From positions 1-64,000 of the forward strand of contig NZ_JAHHDX010000014.1 of the NCBI RefSeq assembly GCF_018619335.1: a stretch of 64,000 nt of DNA, in the 5' to 3' direction. The position numbers were made by a program, and so were the translations under genes. Of the stretch, positions 1 to 10,200 are shown piece by piece (the stretch's first letter is position 1; every line of letters begins with the position of its first letter). The notes beneath the pieces are model-generated. The model had not been told where the DNA came from, made no database searches, and saw only the letters and a list, made by a program, of their open reading frames with translations. The DNA is from Alteromonas sp. ALT199. Lineage in GTDB: Bacteria > Pseudomonadota > Gammaproteobacteria > Enterobacterales > Alteromonadaceae.

Positions 1-146
1 TTTATGCAATATTATCTTGCAAATATATCATTTTCCAAAACAAAAGAAATCTTTTAGTCTCACTACCAAGTCGTCATAGACGAGGTCTGTCAACGCCAAG
101 GTCGGTGTTTGATATTGACAAAAATGAATGTTGTTCGGAAATTTTT
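1..146 (+). promoter_or_regulatory. Upstream region of ilvC with TGCAA repeats
   Basis: This AT-rich leader precedes the ilvC start. It contains two direct TGCAA units, at 5-9 and 18-22. In enterobacteria ilvC is activated by the LysR-type regulator IlvY, encoded divergently, so this could be part of an ilvY-ilvC control region. The left neighbour is outside the window. The link to IlvY is only an inference; no clear -35/-10 pair was identified. Confidence 0.25.
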
Positions 147-1625
147 ATGGCTAATTATTTCAACACCCTGTCACTTCGCCAGCAGTTAGACCAGCTTGGC
201 CGCTGCCGTTTTATGGCACGCGATGAATTCGCTGACGGTTGTCAGTTTTTAAAAGGCAAGAAAATTGTCATTGTAGGCTGCGGCGCGCAGGGCCTTAACC
301 AAGGTCTGAATATGCGTGACTCAGGGTTAGATGTTTCTTATGCGCTGCGTCAAGCAGCTATCGATGAGCAACGCGACTCTTACAAACGCGCTTCAAGCAA
401 TGGATTTACTGTTGGTACATATCAGCAGCTTATTCCAGAAGCTGATGTAGTTTACAACCTAACACCTGATAAGCAGCACGCAAGTGTCGTAGAGGCAGTA
501 ATGCCGCTTATGAAAAAAGGTGCAACCCTAGGTTACTCACACGGCTTCAACATTGTTGAAGAAGGCCAGCAAATTCGTAGCGATATCACAGTAATTATGT
601 GTGCGCCGAAAAGCCCAGGCTCTGAAGTACGTGAAGAATATAAGCGTGGCTTTGGTGTACCTACACTAATAGCTGTGCACCCAGAAAACGACCCTGAAGG
701 TAAAGGTTGGGATCAGGCCAAAGCACTGGCAAGTGCAACTGGCGGTGACCGGGCAGGTGTACTTGAGTCATCATTTGTGGCTGAAGTTAAATCTGACCTT
801 ATGGGTGAGCAGACCATTTTATGTGGTATGCAACAAGTTGCAGCCGTACTTGCGTTCGAGAAAATGGTTGATGATGGCATCGACCCAGGTTATGCAGGTG
901 CGCTTATTCAGTACGGTCTAGAAGCCATTACTGAAGCACTTAAGATTGGCGGTGTAACAAACATGATGGACCGTCTATCAAACCCTGCAAAAGTGAAAGC
1001 GTTTGAGCTTTCTGAGCAGTTAACTGATTTACTTCGTCCGCTATTTGAAAAGCACCAAGACGACATCATCAGCGGTGAGTTCTCTCGCACCATGATGGAA
1101 GATTGGGCAAATGGCGATGCGAACCTACTTAAGTGGCGTGAAGAAACCGGTGAGACCGCGTTTGAAAACGCACCGGCTTATGAAGGTGAAATCAGCGAAC
1201 AAGAATTCTTTGACCACGGCATCTTGCTAGTTGCCATGATCAAGTGTGGTGTTGAGGTTGCGTTTGACGTAATGGTTGAAGCTGGAATTCTGCCTGAGTC
1301 TGCGTACTACGAATCACTGCATGAAACACCGCTAATTTCTAACACAATCGCACGTAAGCGTTTGTATGAAATGAACGTGGTTATTTCAGACACAGCAGAA
1401 TACGGAAACTATTTGTTTGCCAACGCAGCAATTCCAATTTTGCGTGAGAAATTTATGCCTGCTATTGATACCAGTGTTATCGGTAAGGGTTTGACTGCTG
1501 CTTCTAATCAAGTAGAGAACAAACGCCTTGTTGAGATTAACGAAGCCATCCGCTCACACGGTGTGGAATCGGTAGGTAAGACCTTGCGTGGCTACATGAC
1601 TGATATGAAGGCCATCATAGGATAG
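147..1625 (+). CDS. ilvC: Ketol-acid reductoisomerase (NADP+), class II
   Basis: IlvC catalyses the Mg2+- and NADPH-dependent isomeroreduction of acetolactate or acetohydroxybutyrate in valine, leucine and isoleucine synthesis, in the cytoplasm. The 492-residue product matches the long class II form, with a duplicated C-terminal knotted domain, and starts [14 protein letters not shown] like E. coli IlvC (491 aa). The nucleotide-binding fingerprint [10 protein letters not shown] is at residues 44-53. An upstream in-frame GTG at 105 would add 14 residues with no family match, so the ATG at 147 is preferred. The ribosome binding site is weak. The gene is followed by a strong terminator and appears monocistronic. 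Confidence 0.97.
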   Translation: MANYFNTLSLRQQLDQLGRCRFMARDEFADGCQFLKGKKIVIVGCGAQGLNQGLNMRDSGLDVSYALRQAAIDEQRDSYKRASSNGFTVGTYQQLIPEADVVYNLTPDKQHASVVEAVMPLMKKGATLGYSHGFNIVEEGQQIRSDITVIMCAPKSPGSEVREEYKRGFGVPTLIAVHPENDPEGKGWDQAKALASATGGDRAGVLESSFVAEVKSDLMGEQTILCGMQQVAAVLAFEKMVDDGIDPGYAGALIQYGLEAITEALKIGGVTNMMDRLSNPAKVKAFELSEQLTDLLRPLFEKHQDDIISGEFSRTMMEDWANGDANLLKWREETGETAFENAPAYEGEISEQEFFDHGILLVAMIKCGVEVAFDVMVEAGILPESAYYESLHETPLISNTIARKRLYEMNVVISDTAEYGNYLFANAAIPILREKFMPAIDTSVIGKGLTAASNQVENKRLVEINEAIRSHGVESVGKTLRGYMTDMKAIIG

Positions 1626-1663
1626 GACAGTTTCTGTCGTTAGGTGCTTAACTAAGCCCTCTT

Positions 1664-1690
1664 GCCCGACCATTTTGGTCGGGCTTTTTT
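1664..1690 (+). terminator. Rho-independent terminator of ilvC
   Basis: A 9-bp perfect stem (GCCCGACCA with TGGTCGGGC, TTT loop) is followed by six T residues, 38 bp after the ilvC stop codon. Confidence 0.9.
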
Positions 1691-1775
1691 ATGCCTGTAA
1701 CTCAGTGAGTCACATATCCTTTTACAGCGAACTGCTTAGCTAACTCAAAGCAGTTACTAACAACCACTTATCTCT

Positions 1776-3026
1776 CTAAGAAACAACCACTTCACGAACA
1801 CGCTCAGCGAAGCGAACTGATGCGTAAGCTAATGCAAAAAAGATAAGAAAGCCCCAACCGATGGGCATTAAGTTTCCATTCAAAAAACTATCAACGATCA
1901 GAGCAACGGGCACCGAGAACAAGCTTGAAAAGCAACCAATAATTGCAGCACCTAAACCTGCCATATCGCCAAGAGGCTGCATGGCCATAGCGTTGAGGTT
2001 ACCAAATAGAATGCCCACAAAGAAAAAGCCAACGAACATGACGGCCACGGTTGGAATTAGTGGCGGCAGACCATCGTACGCAAACAGCAATGCTAGATAC
2101 GCCACCGCAAACCCATTTACACCTTTTAGCGCAAATCTACACAGCTTGCGCATGCCAAAACGCATTACCATTTTACCGTTGAAGTAAGAAGCAAGCCCGA
2201 TAGAAAAGGCAAGGGTAGCGAAGATATACGGGAACCACTCTCCAACATTGTAAAACACGGTAAATATGGTTTGTGACGCGCTTAGATACGCCAAAAACGC
2301 CCCGAAGATACAACCCATGGCAAAGGTATAACCCATAACTTCTGGATGGGTCAGAATAAACTTTGATGATTTAAAAAAGTGTGCCCGCGAGAATTTTCTG
2401 CGCTTTGCACGAGGCAAAGTTTCGCCTTGACGAGAAAAGAACCAAACTCCTGCCATCGTCGCAACCACAAGAAAAAGCGTGAATATATGGAACCAAGATG
2501 TCAACTCCATCACAGTTTGCCCAATAATTGGGGCCAACATGGGCACTAAGATAAACACCATCATAATAAACGACATAACTTTTGCCATGGCATCACCCAC
2601 GTACAGATCACGTATAATTGCCATAGAAGCTATACGAGGGCCAGACACCCCAAACGCTTGAATAACACGCCCCACCAGCATGGTTTCAAGATTAGTGGCA
2701 AGCATACATACAAAGGTACCCAACGCAAAAATACATAAACCCACTAAAATGGTAAGACGGCGACCACGGCTATCTGAGAACGGGCCAAAAAACATTTGGC
2801 CAAATGCCATACCCAGAAAGAACACGGTGACAATTAAATGGGTCTGATGCGCTTCTTGCACATTAAGTGATTCACCAATTTGAATAAGGGCGGGCAACAT
2901 AGCGTCTATACTAAGTGCGACCAGCGATGTCATGGTCGCCATCAAAGCAACAAATTCAACAAGGCCAAGCGCGGGCTTTTGCACAACTGCAGTATCATCA
3001 GATACGCCATAAGATGTCTGGGGCAT
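1776..3026 (-). CDS. MFS transporter, Bcr/CflA drug-resistance type
   Basis: This is a predicted 12-helix inner-membrane antiporter of the major facilitator superfamily. Its closest recalled family is Bcr/CflA (DHA1), which exports drugs or small metabolites such as sulfonamides, bicyclomycin or cysteine. The first helices run from about residue 21. The MFS motif A lies at residues 76-90 (GQMFFGPFSDSRGRR) between helices 2 and 3, and a long cytoplasmic basic stretch (PRAKRRKFSR) separates the two halves. The length of 416 residues is normal. It is transcribed alone: a terminator at 3061-3084 separates it from the upstream S9 peptidase gene. The substrate cannot be told from sequence. Confidence 0.85.
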   Translation of the reverse strand: MPQTSYGVSDDTAVVQKPALGLVEFVALMATMTSLVALSIDAMLPALIQIGESLNVQEAHQTHLIVTVFFLGMAFGQMFFGPFSDSRGRRLTILVGLCIFALGTFVCMLATNLETMLVGRVIQAFGVSGPRIASMAIIRDLYVGDAMAKVMSFIMMVFILVPMLAPIIGQTVMELTSWFHIFTLFLVVATMAGVWFFSRQGETLPRAKRRKFSRAHFFKSSKFILTHPEVMGYTFAMGCIFGAFLAYLSASQTIFTVFYNVGEWFPYIFATLAFSIGLASYFNGKMVMRFGMRKLCRFALKGVNGFAVAYLALLFAYDGLPPLIPTVAVMFVGFFFVGILFGNLNAMAMQPLGDMAGLGAAIIGCFSSLFSVPVALIVDSFLNGNLMPIGWGFLIFFALAYASVRFAERVREVVVS

Positions 3027-3060
3027 AAAGTCTCGAATGTGAAATAAAGTGGGGATAATT

Positions 3061-3084
3061 AAAAAGGCGCGAAATAATCGCGCC
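3061..3084 (-). terminator. Rho-independent terminator of the S9 peptidase gene
   Basis: GGCGCGA at 3066-3072 pairs with TCGCGCC at 3078-3084 around a 5-nt loop. On the minus strand the hairpin is followed by TTTTT (3065-3061). It lies 108 bp beyond the stop codon of the peptidase gene and just before the transporter start. Confidence 0.8.
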
Positions 3085-3191
3085 CCAGTAAGTATACCTT
3101 AAACTTGGTCAAAAAGCCGTCACATTAGACTATCTTGTCGTAAATACTGACACGTTTAACGGGAATTACTCAGGAGTAAGACTTGCCGTCT

Positions 3192-5150
3192 CTACATCGC
3201 CGTTTTTACGGGTTTCAAATACTGATCTAAAAACGCGTCCATTTCTTTAAAGAATAGATGACGGTTGCGCTGAATGGAGAGGTGATGATCACCACTTTCA
3301 AGCTCCACGTATTTAAAAACTTTGTCATAGTCTTCTAACTCGTCAGCCATGTAGCGACTGTGAAGAGGTGGAACAATACGGTCTTCTTCTCCATGCACGA
3401 GTAAAATAGGCGTCTTAATCCCTTTTGCATTGTAATAAGGCGAACGCGCCTCTAAATCGTCGTAGTCGTCACCAATCTGATTTTTAACAAATTCATTATT
3501 CAGAAAGCGGCGAGAGTGAATGATGACGTGTTTAAGCGAACTAACACCGGCAAAACTTACAGCGCATTGAAACAGTTCAGGGGTTTTAACCGTTGCCATT
3601 AACGCGGCATAGCCACCATAACTTGCGCCAACAATGCACATGTTATCTTGCGTTGCATATCCTTTCTCAACCATCCAACCTGCAGCGTCAGTGATATCGT
3701 CTTGCATTGCTAGGCCCCATCCTTTCATTTGGCTTTGTGCAAAACTATATCCATACCCTCTTGAGCCTCTAAAGTTTGGTCTTAACACCGCGTAGCCTTT
3801 TGAGGTGAAGTATGCAGTCCAGTAGTCGAAACCACTGAAATCCCGAGCCCCCGGCCCGCCGTGAGGATGAATAATGGTTGGGAAGGGCCCGTCTCCCTTT
3901 GGCAGGGTCAAATATGCTTCTATCTTAATGCCATCTCTGGCTTCGTATTCGATAAGTTTATGCTCGGATAGTTTCGTCGAGTCTATCTGACTATATTGTT
4001 GAAATAGCACATTCAACGTGCCTTCTTTGCGATCACCTAATAAGTAAACACCAGGCAGTATGTCAGACTCAGAATAAACGATATAGGTTTGCTCATCGTC
4101 ACTAAAACTTACAAGCGTGTTATCGTAATCAGGAAGCCCATTGTCGATACCATTTTGAAGCGCAACATAGCGTTCATCCCAATAAAAACGACCGTCATGG
4201 CGCACTCCAATAGCATCTCGCGTAACCGGCGAGTATATAAGGCTTCCGTTGACATCATAGCCTTCGTCGGCATACACCTCAGTTCGCTCGTTGGTCTTAA
4301 GGTTTAAGGTATAAAGTGCGCGATAGTCGCCTTTATAGCCTTTGAAATAGAGGATGTTTGGGTCTTTAGCGAAGCCCACAGGGTATTCACCCTTCTCCGT
4401 CATGGCGTTATAGGCAAACAAGGTTCGCCAGCCATCTCCCTCTTTTAGGAAGACCTCGCGCTCACCGCTATCATAATTGAGTGAAATGCCAATACGAACG
4501 TTACTCTGCTGATCGGTAAGCCAGTCTCTGATGCGCTTTTTACCGCGCATAATGCGACTTACGCCTCCTGTATTAACATTGACTTTATACACTGAAGGTA
4601 AACCTAGTACCTCGGCATCTATTGCTATAAGCACATGATCTGGGTCATCAGGTAGCCAATCGATAACCTCATCTTGAAATTGGGGAATGTGGTTAGGATT
4701 ACCGGCCCGACGCTTTAATCGCTCCCACTCGACCATGTTAAACGCGCCGCCCTCGCCATCAAATTTAATACTTAGTAAGCGGGTGTCATGCACTTTTGTG
4801 GTACCACGGCGAGTTTCATAGCGCGCACTAACCACGACACGTTCATTGTTTACCCACTTGTACCAGTTAATTTTTACACGTTCATTGTCAGAGCGAAGAA
4901 GGTAATGCTTTTCGCCCTTCTTTAAATCAAAGGTAGCTAGCATGGCAAACGCCTCTTCTTGTTCAACATTTTGAACAAAAGCGATTTTCGTTCCGTCGGG
5001 TGACAATGATGGAGTCCAATAGGTTGGCAGCGAACTAAAAGCATCGTAGGCATTTTGCTGAGTAATCGACTCAGCGCTCAACGTAGTCGAAATAGCTAGC
5101 AATAGTAGGGCAAAAAGCGTAGCAGGTGAGAAAGCCTTCTTATGAGACAT
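3192..5150 (-). CDS. Secreted S9-family prolyl oligopeptidase-like serine peptidase
   Basis: This is a predicted periplasmic peptidase of the dipeptidyl/acylaminoacyl-peptidase group. Residues 1-26 form a signal peptide ending near LSA-ES. The middle part resembles the β-propeller that limits access to small peptides, and the C-terminal third is the α/β-hydrolase domain. The likely triad is Ser510 in GASYGGY, Asp590 in GEEDRIVP and His622 or His623 in SGDHHLS. The oxyanion region HPHGGPGARD also fits the family. At 652 residues it has typical length. The ATG at 5150 has an AGGGA ribosome binding site. The gene stands alone between a terminator and the divergent tamA. Its natural substrate is unknown. 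Confidence 0.9.
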   Translation of the reverse strand: MSHKKAFSPATLFALLLLAISTTLSAESITQQNAYDAFSSLPTYWTPSLSPDGTKIAFVQNVEQEEAFAMLATFDLKKGEKHYLLRSDNERVKINWYKWVNNERVVVSARYETRRGTTKVHDTRLLSIKFDGEGGAFNMVEWERLKRRAGNPNHIPQFQDEVIDWLPDDPDHVLIAIDAEVLGLPSVYKVNVNTGGVSRIMRGKKRIRDWLTDQQSNVRIGISLNYDSGEREVFLKEGDGWRTLFAYNAMTEKGEYPVGFAKDPNILYFKGYKGDYRALYTLNLKTNERTEVYADEGYDVNGSLIYSPVTRDAIGVRHDGRFYWDERYVALQNGIDNGLPDYDNTLVSFSDDEQTYIVYSESDILPGVYLLGDRKEGTLNVLFQQYSQIDSTKLSEHKLIEYEARDGIKIEAYLTLPKGDGPFPTIIHPHGGPGARDFSGFDYWTAYFTSKGYAVLRPNFRGSRGYGYSFAQSQMKGWGLAMQDDITDAAGWMVEKGYATQDNMCIVGASYGGYAALMATVKTPELFQCAVSFAGVSSLKHVIIHSRRFLNNEFVKNQIGDDYDDLEARSPYYNAKGIKTPILLVHGEEDRIVPPLHSRYMADELEDYDKVFKYVELESGDHHLSIQRNRHLFFKEMDAFLDQYLKPVKTAM

Positions 5151-5426
5151 AACATTCCCTTGTAATTTTTTATTGTGGGCGGAACTTAGCTAATGAGCAA
5201 ACCTCAAAACCATGTTAATTCGAGTATACAAATTTGTGACCATATGTACAAAAAACAAACCTATACGGTTTGATATAAATAATATTGGCGCAATAATTTG
5301 ATCTCTCGACGTACTTTACGAATACAAAATGTAGATATGTTATTATCAACCACAGATATAATATGGATTTTACCCTCAAGTGGTAAGCTTCTTAGCCCAG
5401 CGTTACCTTAAGGATTTAGCCTTTTC

Positions 5427-7265
5427 ATGCCTTCAACTTGGAGTGGGCTTGCCACTTTGCAAGACCTATATTTCCGACAATTAGTGGTCAGAACATCCAA
5501 AGCATCTTCTTTATTGACTAAGGGGCTATGGTGCGCGCTGGTGTGTTTTTTTTGTACAGCCCTCCCTGCTCAAGAGACAATTACCTACGAAATACAGGGT
5601 GTTGAAGACGCAAAGCTTCGCAATAATATTCGGCTGCACTTAAACGGACTTGATGTAGAAAAAGCACTTTTAACTGACCCTTACTGGCAAGACGAAGTTG
5701 CAGAAACGGTGGCAACGGCAGTACAACCCTATGGCTTTTACAACAGTGATACAGAGGTACGTATACAAGAAGGAGACAAGGTCACAGTAACTGTCGCGTT
5801 AAATTCGCCTCTTACCATCAATAAAGTTACCCGAGAAATTATTGGCGCTGGCCGTGAAGATAAGGCCTTTAGAGAGCGCTTTAACTCGCTTAAACTCAAA
5901 GAAGGCGACGTATTAAATCAGACTGTCTATGAGTCATTTAAATCTTCAATGTTTAACTACGCTCTTTCCAACGGTTACTTCGATTATTTCTGGCAGGCAA
6001 CACGGCTAGATTTAGTACGTGGCGAAAAGCAAGCGAATGTGCTTTTAATTGCGCAAAGCGGGCCTCAATATAAGTTTGGGGAACTCACATTCGTAGGTGA
6101 TGATAAAGCTAAAGCGATTATTGAGCGCCTAAAACCTTTTAAAACCGGCGATGCCTATTCATCATCAGTGTTAGGCGATTTTAACAGACGTTTAAATCAG
6201 TCGGGCTATTTCAACCGAGTGATAGCAAGGCCAGTAGTGAGCGACGCAGAAGGGTTGCTGGTTCCTATTGAGGTGTCACTTCAACACAGACCTACCGATG
6301 CATTTAATGTCTCGGTCGGTGCAGCTACTGATACGGGTCCGCGAGTACGTTTGGGTTGGGAACGTCCTTGGGTAAATGACAAAGGCCATTCGGTTTCATC
6401 AGATATTTTCATTTCAGAGCCTGAGCAGTCGGTTACCGCGGACTATCGCATTCCAATGAAAAATATCACTCGCGACTATGCCAGTATCGAAGCGGGCTAT
6501 CAGTTTATTGAGTACGCCAATACGTCATTTGAAAGCGAAACCCTTTCTTTATCAGCACATAGATACACGCAACAAGATGGTTCGCCCTGGCAACATGATT
6601 ATTCCGTAACCTACCTTAGAGAGACTTACGATCAGGGGGACCTTGATACCAATACCACCTCGTTAGTTTTACCGGGCTATTCACTAACCTACCGAAATAA
6701 AGACGATGAACTAAACGTTAGCAACGGCACCTATGTTCAAGCACTGGCTCAATATGGCAAAGAGGGTTTTGGTTCCGATATCGATTTTGCCAAAGCTGTT
6801 GTTGAAGCCACAGTGATACGTACGTTTAATGACGTCCACAGAATATCTTTGCGAGGCGAAGTGGGTGCTATTAAGACCAACAGCTTCGATGAAGTCCCTA
6901 CCTCATTGCGCTTCTATGCAGGGGGCGATCAGAGCGTACGTGGTTTTGACTACCGAGAAATATCGCCTACTGACGATGTTATAGACCCAGAAACTGGAGA
7001 GCTGGAAACCGACTCCATTGGCGGTAAATACTTGCTAACCACCAGTGTAGAATACGCCTATCGCATTGCTGATAAATGGCGCTTAGCAGCCTTCATCGAT
7101 GCAGGTACAGCAACAAACGATACCAGCACAACGCTGACCTACGGTATTGGGCCGGGAGTTCACTGGCTTTCACCTATTGGACCCGTTCGTTTCTATATCG
7201 CAAGAGGCTTCGCCCCAGATGAAAATACGTGGCAGTTGCACATCATATTAGGGCCTGAACTATGA
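5427..7265 (+). CDS. tamA: TamA, Omp85-family outer membrane translocation and assembly protein
   Basis: TamA is the outer-membrane half of the translocation and assembly module, which works with TamB in outer-membrane protein assembly and phospholipid transport. The protein has an N-terminal hydrophobic signal near residues 34-48, three POTRA-like domains up to about residue 300, and a C-terminal β-barrel carrying the Omp85 signature VRGFDYREISP. The length of 612 is near the E. coli protein (577). The ATG at 5427 has AAGGA at 5410-5414, but the leader before the hydrophobic core is unusually long, so a later GTG at 5484 is possible. The stop codon overlaps the tamB start by 4 bp (ATGA), indicating translational coupling. 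Confidence 0.93.
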   Translation: MPSTWSGLATLQDLYFRQLVVRTSKASSLLTKGLWCALVCFFCTALPAQETITYEIQGVEDAKLRNNIRLHLNGLDVEKALLTDPYWQDEVAETVATAVQPYGFYNSDTEVRIQEGDKVTVTVALNSPLTINKVTREIIGAGREDKAFRERFNSLKLKEGDVLNQTVYESFKSSMFNYALSNGYFDYFWQATRLDLVRGEKQANVLLIAQSGPQYKFGELTFVGDDKAKAIIERLKPFKTGDAYSSSVLGDFNRRLNQSGYFNRVIARPVVSDAEGLLVPIEVSLQHRPTDAFNVSVGAATDTGPRVRLGWERPWVNDKGHSVSSDIFISEPEQSVTADYRIPMKNITRDYASIEAGYQFIEYANTSFESETLSLSAHRYTQQDGSPWQHDYSVTYLRETYDQGDLDTNTTSLVLPGYSLTYRNKDDELNVSNGTYVQALAQYGKEGFGSDIDFAKAVVEATVIRTFNDVHRISLRGEVGAIKTNSFDEVPTSLRFYAGGDQSVRGFDYREISPTDDVIDPETGELETDSIGGKYLLTTSVEYAYRIADKWRLAAFIDAGTATNDTSTTLTYGIGPGVHWLSPIGPVRFYIARGFAPDENTWQLHIILGPEL

Positions 7266-10200
7266 GAAAACGTACGCTTTCTGCCATTTTACTCTCGCCA
7301 ATACTTCTGTTAGTTGCCATTTATGCGCTACTCATCAGCCCATTAGCCGGCCCAACGGTAAAACTTATCGCGAACAGCTTTGTTACTAACCTTTCCATTG
7401 ATGACATCGAGGGCAGTTTTGCCGATACCCTTGAAATACATAATTTACAGTGGGAGAACGCGCAGTGGCGAGTGTTATCTAAGTACGCTTACATTGATGT
7501 AACGTGGCGTTGCTTCTTTGAACCAAAAGTCTGTGTTAATGAACTCACGCTTGAAAATGCCACGTTAACGCAACTCGCTGCCGCTCCAGAAACCGTTGAA
7601 GAAACCAACGCTGGCGATGAATTTTCTTTGCCTATTCCCATTGAGGTAGGGTATCTGTCGCTTACAGATATTAACGTTGCGCTTCTTACCACAACCGTTG
7701 AAGTCGATGAGCTAGAACTGACTAACTTCAACGGTAACCAAGCGCTAGCCCTAGACAGTTTAGCCACAAAAGGGGTTCGTATTACCCTAATAGAACAAAA
7801 TACAGACACGAGTTCAGTAGCGGCAAATACGGCTTCTCAAGCTCAGTCTTCCCTGTCTCAACAGACACCTAAACAAAGCACTGAAAAGACAGCAAAGCAA
7901 GCGACACCAGATGATAAGAGCGCCTTGCCTAGCTCGTACTCGCTTAGCTATGAAGTACCTGAGCTACCAACAATTACCGCCCCCATTCCCGTATCACTTG
8001 GTACTTTATTGGTTGAAGACCTTCACTTTATCCAAGGCGCTTCCACACAAAAGATTTCACTTATATCGCTACTTGATGCACAGTTCAAAGACAGTGATAT
8101 TGCCATTGAAGAAATGGTCGTCGCGCATGAACAAGGGGAAGTAAAAGCAAAGGCAAACGCTACCTTTAGTGAGAACTTTCCACTAAGCATTGCAGCTAGA
8201 GCAAAGACAGTGCTTGATGATGCTCCGCTTACCATAAACTTAAATGCATCGGGAGCACTGGATGACTTGGCCCTTTCCGTCAACACAAAGGGAGCTGTAA
8301 ACGCCGATGCTAATTTGGCGGCAAATGTTCTTAATACCGAACTCCCCATTGAATTCACTGCAAAATGGAAAGAACAACCCATTCCAACAATGGAAAACGC
8401 CACGTTAAAAGCAGGTACGCTGTCACTAGAAGGTACTATGGGCGATTACCAGCTAAAAGGCGCTGGTGCAGCAACCTTGCCTGACATAGGCAATGTACCT
8501 GTATCACTGGACGTCGTATTAAAAAAGAACAATATCTACGTAAATCAGGCCAATATTCAGGCGCTAGAAGGTAGCTTAGTTAATACAGGAACCCTTTACC
8601 TGAACGAGAGTATTGCGTGGGAAGGTAAAACGACACTTTCTAACGTATCAGCACAGCGATTCAGCACCTACGCACCTGAAAACTTAAGCGGCGAGATAGA
8701 GAGTATTTTACAGTACTCAGAGCGCGGCGGGCTGCATATGAGCTTAAAAGATATGCAGGTATCTGGCGTGTTACAAGATAAACCGCTTGAGATTATAGGC
8801 AATGCAGTATATGCCGGCCCAAGCGACTTATTCGTTACTAACGTGAATATTATTCAAGAAGGTGAGAATGAGAAAAATGCTATTCGAGCTATTGCACAGG
8901 TCTTGAACAAGCGTCATTTGAACGCCGATATCACTATTAGCGCAAACACCATAAATAGTCTTTATCCAGAAGTATCCGGTGCGATAAATGGTAAAATATC
9001 CGCCTCTGGCCCGTGGCAAAACCCTAGTGCTAACGGCAAGTTAAGTTTATCAAACGTCACTGTATCGCCAAATTTAAATACCTCTGCCGCTCAGCAGGGG
9101 CCATTAAGCGGCGAGGTAACACTAGATGGCACTTATAAAGACCACCAGGCGCAAGTAGATCTTTCTGTGCCGGGTAATCAAGTAGCCTTCAGCTTTAAAG
9201 GCGCATGGACAAACAATCATTGGATAGGTCAAATTAGCGATACCAAGCTAGAGCTTGCTAATATGCAGTGGATATTATCAAGCCCTTTCACGCTTGATAT
9301 AGGTACCGCGCCTGTGACGGCCAAAATCGGCCAACACTGCTGGACATCACGTCGCGAAGGAGAGTTGTGTATCTCGAACGTGAATTATCAAGACAGCAAA
9401 GCAAGTTGGGATATTAAGGCAACGTCACTCCCTGTAGGGTTGTGGGCAAATGAACTAGTACCAACCATGGTTTCAGCCCCTTCAGAGGCTACACTGAGTG
9501 TTCAAACAAAAGGAAGCTATTCACAACAAGATCCTATCGACGCCAGCTTTACCGCGTCAATGAGCACTGCTCCTTGGCAATTAGGCGAAACCAGACCATT
9601 AACACTAACCATCAATTCTTTTGAAACTAATGGAAAAATAAGACAAGGGCAGCTGGAATCAACCTCATTAATTTCTAGCCAAGATATCGGCGATGCTACG
9701 CTTACGTTAAACACCCGACCGTTTGAAGAGAAAATTCCTTTAGACGGTAAGTTGGTCATGGAGGGGCTTGATGTAGCGCCGCTGAAACCTCTTTCACCCG
9801 CTATTCGCACCTTAACAGGCTTGCTTAACGGAAATATTACTCTTAGTGGTTATGTCGATGACCCATCCCTAAATGGCGAGCTTACTGTGTCTAATGGCGC
9901 GATAGATATCCAAGATACGCCTGTTACGTTAGCCAACTGGAATCAAAAAGTGGTGCTTAGCGACCAAACTGCAGCACTCGATGGCAGTTTTGTACTCGGT
10001 GGCGGTAAAGGTACGCTAAAAGGCGAACTCGACTGGTCATCTGAGCCTAGCGCTACTTTTAAGTTAAAGGGCAACAGCTTTGAAATAAGACAGCCAAACA
10101 TACGCCTTAAGGTGTCGCCTAATATTGATGTTGCCGCAACTAAAGAAAAGGTCGATGTAACGGGCGAGGTCAACATCCCTTGGGCCCGCATTGAGGTAGA

